NCBI GenBank assembly: GCA_002346545.1
Contig: DEAA01000023.1
Coordinates: 1,189 to 51,264 of the forward strand
From: Acidobacteria bacterium UBA2994
GTDB lineage: Bacteria; Acidobacteriota; Vicinamibacteria; Vicinamibacterales; UBA8438
Direction of reading: 5' to 3'
DNA: 50,076 nucleotides
Shown: piece by piece, positions 1 to 9,115 of the stretch
Layout: each line of letters starts with the position of its first letter
Numbering within the stretch: position 1 is the stretch's first letter
Notes under the pieces: model-generated
What the model saw: only the letters and a program-made list of their open reading frames with translations
Databases searched by the model: none
Told to the model about the DNA's origin: nothing
Program-made: the position numbers and the translations under genes

Positions 1-1
1 G

Positions 2-826
2 GTGCGGGCCGAGGTGGAGCGGGTCTGGGCCGCCAAATTCAAGGAGGCCAACGAGGCCGCGACCGAAGCATTGAAATCGGCACGCGAGGACGCTGACCGC
101 CAGCTGATCGAGAAGGTGGCGAGCGTGCGGGCCGAAGGCCAGCGAGTGCTTGAGGCCGCGCTCGAGGCGGCCCGGCAAGAGGCGGACCGGAACCTGGAGG
201 CCCGGGTCAATCAGGTGCGTCGGCAAGCCGAGAACATCGTGGCCAGCGAGTTGGCCACGGAGCCAGTCGAGGCGTTTGCTCCCGAGGAGCCTGGTACCGG
301 CGAGGTGCTGGGAGACGTACTCGGCGCGGTGCGGCGTCTCAACGAGGCGTCGAGTCTGACCGAAGCGCTCGATGCACTGGGTCAGACGGCTGTTGAGCAT
401 GTCAGCCGGGCCGCGGTGCTGACGGTGCAAGAGGATCAGGTGCGCGGCTGGAGCTTCGTCGGCTTCGGTGACGCGCTCGAGCGTGATGCCCGTCGGGTTG
501 CTCTGGCCGTGGGCGAGACGGGGCTCATTGGACGTGCGGTGGTGGCCGCCGCCTCATGCGAGATTGGCACTGACGATGAGCCGTCCGATGATCTGCGACC
601 GCCGTTTGCCGGGCTCCAGCCTGGGGCCGGAGCGTTGGCATCGCCGATTAGGGTCGGCGGCCAGGTCATGGCGGTGCTCTACGGTGACGACCAGGGCGAG
701 ACCACGCATCCGGCCTGGCGCCAGGCGCTAGAGATTTTGGCCCGTCACGCTGGCCACTGTCTTGAAGCGCTGACTGCCACCCGCGCGGCCCAACTCGTCA
801 GGTACGAGAACCCCGACCACACTTAG
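2..826 (+). CDS. GAF-domain protein, 5' end probably cut by the window
   Basis: The frame is open from the first bases. The GTG at position 2 could be internal, so the gene is probably truncated on its 5' side. Residues 1-90 are a charged Ala/Glu/Arg-rich heptad-like stretch, almost certainly a coiled coil. Residues about 105-260 look like a GAF domain, with a long helix, a beta strand ending near GWSFVGFG, a GETGLIGRAV segment and a closing ASPIRVGGQVMAVLYGD strand followed by a C-terminal helix. GAF domains bind small ligands or act as sensory or dimer modules; no output domain (kinase, cyclase) is visible. It converges on the lytic transglycosylase gene. Function beyond a ligand-binding or regulatory role is not determinable. 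Confidence 0.75.
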   Translation: MRAEVERVWAAKFKEANEAATEALKSAREDADRQLIEKVASVRAEGQRVLEAALEAARQEADRNLEARVNQVRRQAENIVASELATEPVEAFAPEEPGTGEVLGDVLGAVRRLNEASSLTEALDALGQTAVEHVSRAAVLTVQEDQVRGWSFVGFGDALERDARRVALAVGETGLIGRAVVAAASCEIGTDDEPSDDLRPPFAGLQPGAGALASPIRVGGQVMAVLYGDDQGETTHPAWRQALEILARHAGHCLEALTATRAAQLVRYENPDHT

Positions 827-930
827 CGGTGCGGCCGTCGGGACTGCCAGATGGCTGGGCTCAAGCTGCCGGTCGTCGGTCACTGGCCAACGACAGTAAG
901 GGCTGGCACATGGATGTCTTGGTGCCAGTG

Positions 931-951
931 CTTCGGGCTCAAAGCCCGAGG
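931..951. terminator. hairpin between convergent genes
   Basis: A 9-bp stem with a 3-nt loop lies in the 136-bp gap between the GAF gene and the convergent lytic transglycosylase gene. It lies just past the transglycosylase stop. There is no strong T-run on either side, so it is only a plausible bidirectional terminator. A weaker TGGCAC/GTGCCA repeat lies just upstream at about 904-927. Confidence 0.35.
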
Positions 952-962
952 CGACGCCGTTC

Positions 963-2159
963 CTAGTTCGCCAGTGACGGCACTCGCAGATTCTGGCCGA
1001 TCCGGATCACGGTGTTTCGCCCCATGCCGTTGGCGGACTGGATGGCGCGCACGCTGGTGCCGTAGCGTTCGGCGATGCGGCCCAGGGTGTCTCCCTGTGA
1101 CACGCGGTAGGTCGTGAAGGTCGGTCTCGGCGCTTCGGGGCGCACCCTGAGGGTGGTGCCCGGCGTCAGAGCTTGGTTCCACAAGCCGTTGTCTCGCACG
1201 ATCCGCCACGGATTCGACTTGAGCCGGTCGGCGATCTGAGGCAGTGTGTCGCCGGCTTGCACGATGTGCTCGTTGTACCTGCCTTCCCAGGCGAGCGGAA
1301 TCCGCAGCAGCTGGCCGGCCGGTAGGCTCTGTAGCCGCCACAAACTGTTGGCGTCACGCAACACCTCGAGCGGCACTTCCATGATGAATGCTAGGCGCAG
1401 GTAGTTATCGCCGTGTCGCGTCGTGTACAGCAGATGATCGCCGTCCGGCGTGAAGAGGTCGTCCCGCGGCGCGGGCGGATACGCTACCTGCTGACCCACC
1501 CGGAGCGCGCGGGTGGCCAGGAACGGGTTATGGAGCCGCAACTGCACAATCGGCAGGCCGAGTCGTTCAGACAGCGTCCACCAGCTATCGCCCTCTTGGA
1601 CGGTCTCCAGCCGGATGTCGAGCGCCTGGTGCCGGATCGACGTGTCGTAGAGCTTCAGGGCATTGCGGTAGTCGCTGACCTGGAAGATGTACTGCAGCGT
1701 TTCCAGATACATCGGCCGGTTCCGCGACACCCGGCCGGGGCCGCCGTTGTAGGCCGCTAGCGCGTAGTCCTCGCGGCCAAATCGGTTGACCTGTTGAGAG
1801 AGATACTTGATGCCGGCTTCGATGTTCGTGTCGACCCGTAGCTCGCGGAATGTTGCGGGCATCACCTGGAAGTAGCCGCGCGCGCCGTCGATCGACACTA
1901 CCGACCCGTTGCCGCCGGATTCATGGAGCACCACGGCGCGGGCCAGGTCGGGGTCGAGCCCGTACTGGTCGCTGAACCGTTTGATCTCCGCATCGATCTC
2001 CATCACCTTGCGGTACATCCCGAGCAGGGACGGGGAGAACGCGTTCAGCGGCAGCAGCTGTGCGTCGCCCGAGCCGGCGGGCTGAGCGAGGGCTAGGGAG
2101 CCCAGGGCAAGAGCGGCCAGTAGGACGGCGGCTGAGGCTAGGATCGAGACACGCGGCAT
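963..2159 (-). CDS. MltD-like membrane-bound lytic transglycosylase with LysM repeats
   Basis: Secreted or periplasmic peptidoglycan lytic transglycosylase. An N-terminal signal peptide (residues 1-26, ending ALAQ) is followed by an SLT domain at about 60-160. This domain has the catalytic glutamate in HESGGN (E80), the GYFQVMPAT motif and the AYNGGPGRV motif typical of family 1 enzymes. Four LysM-like segments follow (about 203-250, 262-310, 315-345 and 350-396), each with the xxGDT/GDS pattern; they bind glycan chains. Length 398 aa is normal for MltD relatives. A Shine-Dalgarno-like GGAG precedes the ATG, and a good promoter lies upstream at 2210-2239. Expected to cleave the MurNAc-GlcNAc bond, giving 1,6-anhydro-MurNAc. 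Confidence 0.9.
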   Translation of the reverse strand: MPRVSILASAAVLLAALALGSLALAQPAGSGDAQLLPLNAFSPSLLGMYRKVMEIDAEIKRFSDQYGLDPDLARAVVLHESGGNGSVVSIDGARGYFQVMPATFRELRVDTNIEAGIKYLSQQVNRFGREDYALAAYNGGPGRVSRNRPMYLETLQYIFQVSDYRNALKLYDTSIRHQALDIRLETVQEGDSWWTLSERLGLPIVQLRLHNPFLATRALRVGQQVAYPPAPRDDLFTPDGDHLLYTTRHGDNYLRLAFIMEVPLEVLRDANSLWRLQSLPAGQLLRIPLAWEGRYNEHIVQAGDTLPQIADRLKSNPWRIVRDNGLWNQALTPGTTLRVRPEAPRPTFTTYRVSQGDTLGRIAERYGTSVRAIQSANGMGRNTVIRIGQNLRVPSLAN

Positions 2160-2209
2160 CGGTTCGCTCCGTGCGGTGTTACGCAGAATCGTGAATGTTT
2201 CTCGGCCGA

Positions 2210-2239
2210 GTTATAGCCTAGAAGATCCTTTCTTTTCAA
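2210..2239 (-). promoter_or_regulatory. sigma70-type promoter of the lytic transglycosylase gene
   Basis: Read on the minus strand: -35 TTGAAA (2239-2234), 18-nt spacer, -10 TATAAC (2215-2210). The start codon at 2159 leaves a leader of about 45 nt containing the ribosome-binding site. Confidence 0.65.
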
Positions 2240-2295
2240 GTACTTGCGGGTTCTGTGTCGGTGCCAGTTCCCCAGGGTGCTCGCGGGCCGCGCCA

Positions 2296-2301
2296 TATAA
2301 T
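2296..2301 (+). promoter_or_regulatory. consensus -10 box 7 nt before the aminotransferase start
   Basis: A perfect TATAAT is followed after 7 nt by the ATG at 2309, so transcription would begin on or next to the start codon. No Shine-Dalgarno sequence fits between. No clear -35 at 17 nt spacing (CAGGGT there). Suggests a leaderless mRNA. Confidence 0.55.
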
Positions 2302-2308
2302 GGCGCCC

Positions 2309-3487
2309 ATGTCAAGACGCACTGGGTCAAAGAAGACGGCCCTGTTTACCGAGTCGGTCATCCGGGAGATGACCCGGCTGTCGGACGAACACGGCGCCAT
2401 CAACCTCTCCCAGGGTTTCCCCGACTTCGCTGCGCCTGAGGCGCTGAAGGCTGCCGCCCGCGACGCGATCACGGCCGACATCAATCAGTACGCTATCACC
2501 TGGGGAGCCACGTCGCTCCGCGAGGCGGTGGCGCGCGAGTTTACCCGTCGCTACGACCTCGCCGTGAGTCCAGATCAAGTCACCGTCTGCTGCGGGTCGA
2601 CCGAGGCGATGCTCACGACGCTCCTGGCCATGGTGGATCCGGGCGAGGAGGTCATCGTTTTCGAGCCGTTCTACGAGAACTACGGTCCCGACAGCATCAT
2701 CTCGGGCGCCGTGCCTCGGTATGTGACGCTGCGGGAGCCCGACTGGACGTTCGACCCGGACGAGCTGGCGGCGGTCTTCAACGAGCGCACTCGCGCCATC
2801 ATCATCAACAGCCCGAACAATCCCACCGGGAAGGTGTTTACGCCGGATGAATTGGGCATCATCGCCGCGCTCTGCCAGCAGTGGGACGTGCTGGCGGTCA
2901 CCGACGAGATCTACGAGCACATCCTGTATGACGGGGCGCGTCACGTACCCATGGCCACCATCAACGGGATGGAAGACCGCACCATTACCATCAACAGCCT
3001 ATCGAAGACCTACAGCGTGACCGGGTGGCGGGTGGGGTGGGCGATTGCTCCTCCCCATCTGGCGGGCGCCATCCGGAAGGTGCACGACTTTCTGACGGTG
3101 GGCGCCGCCGCGCCGCTCCAGGAGGCGGGCGCCGTGGCCCTGTCGTTGCCAGACAGCTACTACGCCGAACTGGCCGCCGGATACGTCAGGCGGCGCGATA
3201 TCCTGCTGCCGGCCCTCGAGGCGCTCGGGTTCGTCTGCTACCGGCCTGCGGGCGCGTACTACATCATGACCGACGTCGCTGGTTTTGGTTTTTCCGACGA
3301 CGTCGAGTTCTCGCGCTACCTGACGAGCGAAGTCGGGGTGGCGGTGGTGCCGGGTAGCAGCTTCTACCACGACCCGGCGCTGGGCCGGACGAAGGTGCGG
3401 TTCACCTTCTGCAAGCAACTCGACACGCTGGAGGAGGCGGCCCGTCGGCTTCAGGTCGTGACCGCGAGAACGTTACCCGGGGTATGA
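2309..3487 (+). CDS. pyridoxal-phosphate class I/II aminotransferase
   Basis: Fold-type I PLP aminotransferase of 392 aa. Recognisable elements are the N-terminal LSQGFPDF substrate-gate motif, the NSPNNPTG segment, the TDEIYEH aspartate that contacts the pyridine nitrogen, and SLSKTYSVTGWRVGW with the Schiff-base lysine (K233 from this start). The C-terminal VRFTFCKQ arginine should bind the substrate carboxylate. The N-terminal motif resembles kynurenine/methionine-oxoglutarate transaminases (YbdL/KAT type), but the substrate cannot be fixed from sequence. I chose ATG 2309 because it lies 7 nt after a TATAAT; an in-frame ATG at 2300 overlaps the -10 box and a GTG at 2255 lies before it. Monocistronic. 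Confidence 0.88.
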   Translation: MSRRTGSKKTALFTESVIREMTRLSDEHGAINLSQGFPDFAAPEALKAAARDAITADINQYAITWGATSLREAVAREFTRRYDLAVSPDQVTVCCGSTEAMLTTLLAMVDPGEEVIVFEPFYENYGPDSIISGAVPRYVTLREPDWTFDPDELAAVFNERTRAIIINSPNNPTGKVFTPDELGIIAALCQQWDVLAVTDEIYEHILYDGARHVPMATINGMEDRTITINSLSKTYSVTGWRVGWAIAPPHLAGAIRKVHDFLTVGAAAPLQEAGAVALSLPDSYYAELAAGYVRRRDILLPALEALGFVCYRPAGAYYIMTDVAGFGFSDDVEFSRYLTSEVGVAVVPGSSFYHDPALGRTKVRFTFCKQLDTLEEAARRLQVVTARTLPGV

Positions 3488-3488
3488 A

Positions 3489-3520
3489 GGTCCCGCGGGC
3501 GGTCGTTAAGCCGCGAGACC
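3489..3520. terminator. possible bidirectional terminator hairpin
   Basis: An imperfect stem (GGTC-C-CGCGG against CCGCG-A-GACC) fills the gap between the convergent aminotransferase and barrel-protein genes, overlapping the stop codon of the latter. No T-run follows, so the call is tentative. Confidence 0.35.
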
Positions 3521-4350
3521 TAGAATCTGAGCAGGGCGCCGAAGTAGGCGCCCTCGAGCTTTAGCCGCCCGACGTCCTCGTTGCTGGTCACGTTGAGGTC
3601 CAGCGAGCGGTACCCCCCCTGCACTCCGAAGTTGTCGGTCAGGTTGATGACCGCTGAGAAGTCGTAGTCGACGTACTCGCCGCTAAACTCGTCGAGCCTG
3701 GTGTCGCGTGGCAACCGGAACAGGCTGAATTCACCGGCGATGGCCAGCATCCGCAGGGGGTAGAGCCGCAGCACGCCGCCGATGGCCGGAATCGGTCCCC
3801 GGGCCCGCGTGAACTCGCGGCCGAACGGCGCTTCGAGCGCCGCTTCGATGTCGGTGTAGCGCGCTTCCAGGATTACGCCGAAGTAGCCGCGGGTGCGGTG
3901 AATCAGGTCGTACTCGTAGCCGAGCCGCCAGGCGTCCCAGCGAATGGCCGAGTTGACCGGCACGCCGCTGTCATAGGCGATGCCTCTGAACACCAGGCGC
4001 CGTTCCACCGTCGTCTGCGCGGCGTAGCGGATCGGGATGTAGTCGATCCGGAGGCGGTGTTTGCGTCCGGGTCTGAGCCTGAGCCGCACTTCACCGAAAC
4101 GTTCCGAGCCGATGCCGAGATCGGTGCCGAAGTCGATGTCCGTTCCGGCGATACCGAACGCATCGGAGGACACCGTGATCTGCGGTGAGGGCGACCACAT
4201 ACCGGCCATCAGTTCCACCCTGTAGGTCTCACCGATCGGCAGGTCCGACGCCGGGGTAAAGGACTGAGCCCATGCGGGCGCGGTTGAGGCCAGCAGAAGG
4301 ACCGTCGTGCCGACGGCGGAGACGAGCGCGCGCGCGTGTGTTTTGGTCAT
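3520..4350 (-). CDS. exported outer-membrane beta-barrel-like protein, unknown function
   Basis: 276 aa. A signal peptide with cleavage near APAWAQ (about residue 28) precedes a protein rich in alternating hydrophobic/polar strands (YRVELMAGMW, HRLRIDYIPIRY, YFGVILEARYTD, NFGVQGGYRSLDLNV). It ends in ...YFGALLRF; a terminal aromatic residue is the usual recognition signal for BAM-dependent outer-membrane insertion. It resembles small 8-12 strand barrels, but I recognise no named family. Divergent from the ABC exporter genes across a 261-bp gap; no shared function is implied. Confidence 0.7.
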   Translation of the reverse strand: MTKTHARALVSAVGTTVLLLASTAPAWAQSFTPASDLPIGETYRVELMAGMWSPSPQITVSSDAFGIAGTDIDFGTDLGIGSERFGEVRLRLRPGRKHRLRIDYIPIRYAAQTTVERRLVFRGIAYDSGVPVNSAIRWDAWRLGYEYDLIHRTRGYFGVILEARYTDIEAALEAPFGREFTRARGPIPAIGGVLRLYPLRMLAIAGEFSLFRLPRDTRLDEFSGEYVDYDFSAVINLTDNFGVQGGYRSLDLNVTSNEDVGRLKLEGAYFGALLRF

Positions 4351-4611
4351 GGGTACTCTCGACCTGGTGCGACGTCGGTAATGGGAGAAGCAGATGCCGT
4401 GCCACTCTGCGCAGAACGGTGCACTCCCGTACGGCCCTATCGGCGCGTGGGTCCGTCGGCTGTAGGCTCGACAACCTCGTAAGCCGAGGTTCCGAAACTG
4501 TTATCCTTGCCTGTAGCGGTCGAGGTGTTCTGCGACCGAGACTTTGCGGGCTTTGACCTGGCCGTTCAGCCAAGCGTGGGCGTCAGCGGCTTTCCACTTC
4601 TAACAGCGCCC

Positions 4612-6363
4612 ATGTCCCCGCTCCGTAAGCTCCTGCCACGTGTGCTCCGTTATCGCCGTGAGTTTCTCTGGGGGCTCCTGTATCTGACCTGCGCAAGCGG
4701 GCTGGCGCTGGCCGGGCCGTGGGTGCTGCGCTATGCCATCGACGATCTCACCGCCAACGTGACCCGGGCTAAGCTGGGGCTCTACGCGGGCGCCCTGCTA
4801 GGGCTCGCCATGCTGGCCGGGCTGTTCCGGTTCTTGATGCGTCGCATCATCGTGGGGGCGTCGCGCGCCATCGAATACGACCTTCGGAATTTGTTCTACG
4901 CGCGGCTTCAGCGGCTGCCGCTCTCCTACTTCCAGAAGCAGCGGACGGGCGATCTGATGTCGCGGGCCACCAACGATCTGAACGCGGTGCGGATGATGGT
5001 GGGCCCGGCCATCATGTATATGGCCAGCACGGGGATCACGTTCGTCGTGGCGGTCTCCCTGATGGTCTCGATCGAGCCCACCCTCACGCTGCTGGCACTC
5101 CTGCCGCTTCCGCTGGTGACCGTGGTCGTCAAGCGCGCCGGAGCCGCCATCTATCGGCACACCGCGCGGATCCAAGAGCAGCTCTCGACCTTAAGCGCGG
5201 TCGTGCAGGAATCGCTGGCCGGGGTGCGGGTGGTGCGCGCCTATGGACGGGAGGCGATCGAGACCGAACGTTTTCGCGAGGAGAACGCCGAGTATCTCCG
5301 ACGCAACACAAGCCTGATCCGATTGCAGGCGATCTTTTATCCCAGCATGGGGTTCATTCTTGGCCTGGCCGGATTGCTGGTGCTGTGGGTGGGTGCGCGG
5401 CACGTGATCGAGGGGCGGATCACGGTCGGTCAGTTTGTGGCGTTTAACGCGTATCTGGTCATGCTCACCTGGCCGATGATCGCGTTCGGATTTGTGACCA
5501 ATCTACTGCAGCGAGGGTCTGCGGCGTGGCGACGGATGGACGAGGTCCTTTCGACCGAGCCCGCCGAAACCGAGTCAACACGTGGGGAGGTGCCGGCGCG
5601 GCCGCTCGCTGGTCACCTCGAGCTACGCGACCTCACCTTCGCCTACAACGGTCAGCCGGTGCTCGACGGCGTCTCGGTGGTGGTCGAGCCGGGGCAGACG
5701 CTGGCCTTGGTGGGACCGACCGGGTCCGGGAAGTCGACCCTGCTGGGGCTGCTCCCACGCCTGTTCGATCCGCCAGCCGGAGCGGTCTTCATCGACGGAC
5801 ATGATGTGCGCGATCTGCCGCTGGCTACCTTGCGGTCGACGATCGCCATGGCGCCGCAGGACCCGTTCCTATTCTCGGACACCGTGGTCGCCAATGTTCG
5901 CTTCGGTCTGGGGGATGGGGCCACAGAACCGGACGCGGCTGCCGGCGAAGCGATGGCAACCTCCCGGCTTGACAAGGATCTGGAGGATCTGCCTGACGGC
6001 GATCAGACCCGAGTGGGCGAGCGCGGTGTCACCCTATCTGGAGGGCAGAAGCAGCGGGCGTCGCTGGCGAGGGCGATCGCGGCGGATCCTCGTATCTTGC
6101 TGCTCGACGATGCACTGTCGGCCGTCGACGCCTACACCGAGGCAGAAATCTTGGGGCGCCTCGGCACCGTGATGCATGGCCGGACGACGGTTATCGTCTC
6201 CCATCGCATCTCGACCGTGCAGCGGGCCGACCTGATCCTGGTGCTCGACGAAGGACGGGTCGTCGAGCGCGGTACGCACGACGAACTACTGGCGCGCGGC
6301 GGTCTGTATGCCGGCCTGTATCAGAAGCAGCTGCTTGAGCAGGCGCTGGAGGAAGTGTCCTGA
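4612..6363 (+). CDS. heterodimeric ABC exporter, subunit 1 (permease-ATPase fusion, degenerate catalytic site)
   Basis: 583 aa: a six-helix type IV ABC transmembrane domain (about 1-310) then an ATPase domain (about 335-570). Walker A is GPTGSGKST, the signature is canonical LSGGQ, and the H-loop is SHRIST. The Walker B region reads LLLDDALS: the catalytic glutamate is an aspartate (codon 6108-6110). That is the hallmark of the degenerate half of heterodimeric exporters such as BmrCD, LmrCD and TM287/288. I chose ATG 4612 because the transmembrane domain begins right there ([13 protein letters not shown]); an upstream start would add about 35 residues with no domain. Stop overlaps the partner's ATG by one base. 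Substrate (drug, lipid or peptide) unknown. Confidence 0.88.
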   Translation: MSPLRKLLPRVLRYRREFLWGLLYLTCASGLALAGPWVLRYAIDDLTANVTRAKLGLYAGALLGLAMLAGLFRFLMRRIIVGASRAIEYDLRNLFYARLQRLPLSYFQKQRTGDLMSRATNDLNAVRMMVGPAIMYMASTGITFVVAVSLMVSIEPTLTLLALLPLPLVTVVVKRAGAAIYRHTARIQEQLSTLSAVVQESLAGVRVVRAYGREAIETERFREENAEYLRRNTSLIRLQAIFYPSMGFILGLAGLLVLWVGARHVIEGRITVGQFVAFNAYLVMLTWPMIAFGFVTNLLQRGSAAWRRMDEVLSTEPAETESTRGEVPARPLAGHLELRDLTFAYNGQPVLDGVSVVVEPGQTLALVGPTGSGKSTLLGLLPRLFDPPAGAVFIDGHDVRDLPLATLRSTIAMAPQDPFLFSDTVVANVRFGLGDGATEPDAAAGEAMATSRLDKDLEDLPDGDQTRVGERGVTLSGGQKQRASLARAIAADPRILLLDDALSAVDAYTEAEILGRLGTVMHGRTTVIVSHRISTVQRADLILVLDEGRVVERGTHDELLARGGLYAGLYQKQLLEQALEEVS

Positions 6364-8204
6364 TGGCCCGCACCCGGATCGCCATGTCTGACGACGATGT
6401 CTTGGGCAAGGCCTATGACGGCCGGCTTATGCGGCGGCTTGTTGGCTTCATGCGGCCGCACCGGGTGGCCATCGCCTGGGCATTCGCCTCGATCGTCGGT
6501 CTCTCGGCACTGCAGCTTGCGCCGCCCTACCTCACCAAACTGGCCATCGACGAGCACATCGTGACCGGACAACTGGAGGGGCTCGGCGTGCTCGCCAGTA
6601 TCTTCCTCACCGTGCTGGTGCTGTCCTACGTGTTCGAGTTCGCGCAGACCTATCTGATGCAGGTCACCGGTCAGCGCATCATCTTCGACCTTAGGATGCG
6701 CATCCAGGAGCATCTGCAGCGGCTCGACGTGGCCTTCTACGACCGGAACCCCGTGGGGCGGCTAATGACCCGGGTCACCACCGACGTCGATGCACTGAAC
6801 GACCTGTTCGCGTCGGGTGTGATCACGGTGTTCCGTGACGTCTTCACGCTGGTGGGAATCGCCGTCGTGTTGTTCGTTATGGACTGGCGGCTGGCCATCG
6901 TCGCGCTCTCGGTGCTTCCGCTGATCGCTGCAGTCACCCAGTGGTTTCGGACCAACGCGCGACAGTCCTACCGCGAGGTGCGGGGGTGGATCGCCCGGAT
7001 CAACGCGTTCCTGCAGGAGAACATCACCGGGATGGCCACCGTGCAGCTCTTCCGGCGGGAGGAGCGGCACTTCGCGAAGTTCGATGAAGTCAACCAGGGC
7101 CATCGCGACGCGAACATTGCCAGCATTTTCTATTACGCGGTGTTCTACCCGGCCATTGAGATTCTGGGCGCGCTAGCCATCGCCGCCATCCTGTGGTTTG
7201 GGGGCGGGTGGACGCTGCAGGGCACGCTGGAGCTCGGGTCGCTGGTGGCGTTCGTCCTCTACTCGCAGAGGTTCTTCCGGCCGATTCAAGATCTGTCGGA
7301 GAAGTTCAACGTGCTGCAGTCGGCGATGGCCTCGTCGGAGCGGATTTTCGCGCTGCTCGATACGTCGGTCGACATCGTCGGTCCGCAGGCGTTTGCCGTA
7401 CCCACTCCGTCGTCGGCAACCACGAAGCGCGGGCCAGGACACATCCGGTTTGAGCACGTCTGGTTCGCCTATCGTGACGAGAATTGGGTGCTGGAGGACG
7501 TCTCGTTTGAGGTGGCGCCCGGCCAGAGGGTGGGCGTGGTCGGGGCCACCGGGGCGGGGAAGACCACCGTCATCAACCTGCTGATGCGGTTTTACGATAT
7601 CCAGCGCGGGCGCATCACCATCGATAGGGTTGATATCCGCGAACTGCCGCTCGACACGCTGCGCGCCAGGTTCGGGCTGGTGCTGCAGGATGTATATCTG
7701 TTCTCGGGCACCGTGGCTGACAACATCCGGCTGGGACGTGAGTCGATCTCCGACGCGGAGGTGCGCCGCGCGGCCGAAGCGGTGCACGCCGACCGATTCA
7801 TCCGTGCACTGCCGGATGGTTACGAAATGGCGGTGGCGGAGCGGGGCGCCACCTTCTCGGTGGGACAACGCCAGCTGTTGTCATTCGCCCGGGCCCTCGC
7901 CCACGACCCAGCCGTGCTCGTGCTCGACGAGGCCACTTCTAGCATCGACACTGACACCGAGCGTCTCATCCAGGAGGCCCTGCACGTCCTCATGGCTGAC
8001 CGCACCACTATCGCCGTGGCACACCGGTTGTCGACGGTGCAGGACATGGACGAGATCTTGGTGTTCCACAAGGGTCGGCTGCGTGAGCAGGGCACCCATC
8101 AGGAGCTCCTCTCTCAGCGAGGCCTCTACCACACGCTCTACGAGCTCCAGTACCGGGACCAGGAATCACAGATCGCTCCCGAAGCGCTTCCGGCGACCAC
8201 ATAG
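6363..8204 (+). CDS. heterodimeric ABC exporter, subunit 2 (permease-ATPase fusion)
   Basis: 613 aa with an N-terminal extension of about 20 residues, a six-helix exporter domain (about 25-330) and an ATPase domain (about 360-595). Walker A is GATGAGKTT, Walker B is LVLDEATS with the catalytic glutamate intact, and the H-loop is AHRLST. The signature motif is FSVGQ instead of LSGGQ. In a head-to-tail dimer this weak signature faces the Asp-bearing Walker B of subunit 1. Both defects therefore fall in one composite ATP site and the other site is fully canonical. Translationally coupled to the gene before it (TGATG overlap). Likely inner-membrane efflux or flippase. Confidence 0.9.
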   Translation: MARTRIAMSDDDVLGKAYDGRLMRRLVGFMRPHRVAIAWAFASIVGLSALQLAPPYLTKLAIDEHIVTGQLEGLGVLASIFLTVLVLSYVFEFAQTYLMQVTGQRIIFDLRMRIQEHLQRLDVAFYDRNPVGRLMTRVTTDVDALNDLFASGVITVFRDVFTLVGIAVVLFVMDWRLAIVALSVLPLIAAVTQWFRTNARQSYREVRGWIARINAFLQENITGMATVQLFRREERHFAKFDEVNQGHRDANIASIFYYAVFYPAIEILGALAIAAILWFGGGWTLQGTLELGSLVAFVLYSQRFFRPIQDLSEKFNVLQSAMASSERIFALLDTSVDIVGPQAFAVPTPSSATTKRGPGHIRFEHVWFAYRDENWVLEDVSFEVAPGQRVGVVGATGAGKTTVINLLMRFYDIQRGRITIDRVDIRELPLDTLRARFGLVLQDVYLFSGTVADNIRLGRESISDAEVRRAAEAVHADRFIRALPDGYEMAVAERGATFSVGQRQLLSFARALAHDPAVLVLDEATSSIDTDTERLIQEALHVLMADRTTIAVAHRLSTVQDMDEILVFHKGRLREQGTHQELLSQRGLYHTLYELQYRDQESQIAPEALPATT

Positions 8205-8225
8205 CGGTCGGCAGCCGTACGCAGA

Positions 8226-8260
8226 ATGGGCACGTACCGCGGTGAGCGGTACGTGCCCAT
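8226..8260. terminator. strong 15-bp perfect hairpin between convergent genes
   Basis: Arms 8226-8240 and 8246-8260 are perfectly complementary, with a 5-nt loop. It sits between the ABC exporter stop (8204) and the convergent EF-hand gene stop (8283). The plus side is followed by a short CTTTCG, so it most probably ends transcription from both sides. Confidence 0.6.
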
Positions 8261-8282
8261 GGATCTTTCGATGAGAAGAGCC

Positions 8283-8930
8283 CTACAGCCCTTCGGCCTG
8301 CTTCATGAGGTTGGCGTGGGTCTCGGCCACTTCGAGGCCGCCTTCACCTTCCTGCCAGCCGGTGCGCCCGTCGCCGTTCGCATCGACACCCGCCAGTAGC
8401 GCTTGAGCCAGGTCGTTGAGCTGAGCTACGAGCGGCCCCGCGTCCGCCGCCGAGCCGACGCTGGCGATGCGTTGGGCCAGGGCGACGATCTCGTCGGCGC
8501 GGGCCACGGTGTTGTTGGCCGAGGTGGCCACGTGGTTCGCGTGGGTCTTCACCGCGTCTGAGGCGCCCTCCGCGCCGGCCGCCGCGTTAATGTGCTGGGC
8601 CGCGCCAGCCGCTGCCTTCTTGACGCCGTAGCCGGCGCCCGGGCCGTTCTCGATCTGCTCGGGGTCCACGGCGTGCAGCACGTGGGCCGTGTGCCGCTTC
8701 ATGGCATCCAGGTTCGAAGGGTCCTTGGCCGCGAGCTCGGCGTGCTGGGTTGCCACCCGAGCCTCGGCGATGGCTGCCGGCAGCAGTCCCACGCTGTCGG
8801 GCGTGTCACGCCAGCCGTCCATGACATGGCCGATATGGTTGTGGGCCGGGTTCTGCGCGGTGGCGGTGCCGGAGCCAGTCAACAGGACCACGGCCGCAAA
8901 GACGAGAACGAGTCCAGCAGTGCGTAGCAT
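8283..8930 (-). CDS. exported EF-hand-containing protein, unknown function
   Basis: 215 aa. ATG 8930 is chosen: it is preceded by GGGAGAAAC and opens a clean signal peptide (MLRTAGLVLVFAAVVLL, cleavage near ATAQ). The mature protein is Ala/His-rich and helical, with many His residues (AHNHIGH, THAEL-like, HTAHVLH, THANHVA). Near the C-terminus an EF-hand-type calcium loop DANGDGRTGWQE has acidic or Asn residues at positions 1, 3 and 5, Gly at 6 and Glu at 12. Family not recognised. The histidines could bind metal, but that is speculation. Confidence 0.72.
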   Translation of the reverse strand: MLRTAGLVLVFAAVVLLTGSGTATAQNPAHNHIGHVMDGWRDTPDSVGLLPAAIAEARVATQHAELAAKDPSNLDAMKRHTAHVLHAVDPEQIENGPGAGYGVKKAAAGAAQHINAAAGAEGASDAVKTHANHVATSANNTVARADEIVALAQRIASVGSAADAGPLVAQLNDLAQALLAGVDANGDGRTGWQEGEGGLEVAETHANLMKQAEGL

Positions 8931-9115
8931 CGTAGTTTCTCCCTCGGATGATCGCTCACAGTCAAATGACCGAAGACGTCCTTCCAGTTGCACTCTGTAT
9001 ATACCCCGGTCGGCACCCAAGGACAAAGCGTTGGTCGGCGGCTTCTGCTTCTCGCACCGACGACCTGGTCGGCATTGGCACACCAAAGTACCCACCAATT
9101 GTCTTTACGGATGTC

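Noticed and set aside
2327..2944. 205-codon minus-strand frame in the aminotransferase gene
   Set aside because: Antisense to conserved PLP motifs; no recognisable domain.
4507..4611. N-terminal extension of the first ABC subunit
   Set aside because: Adds residues with no hydrophobic or domain character; ATG 4612 aligns with the start of the transmembrane domain.
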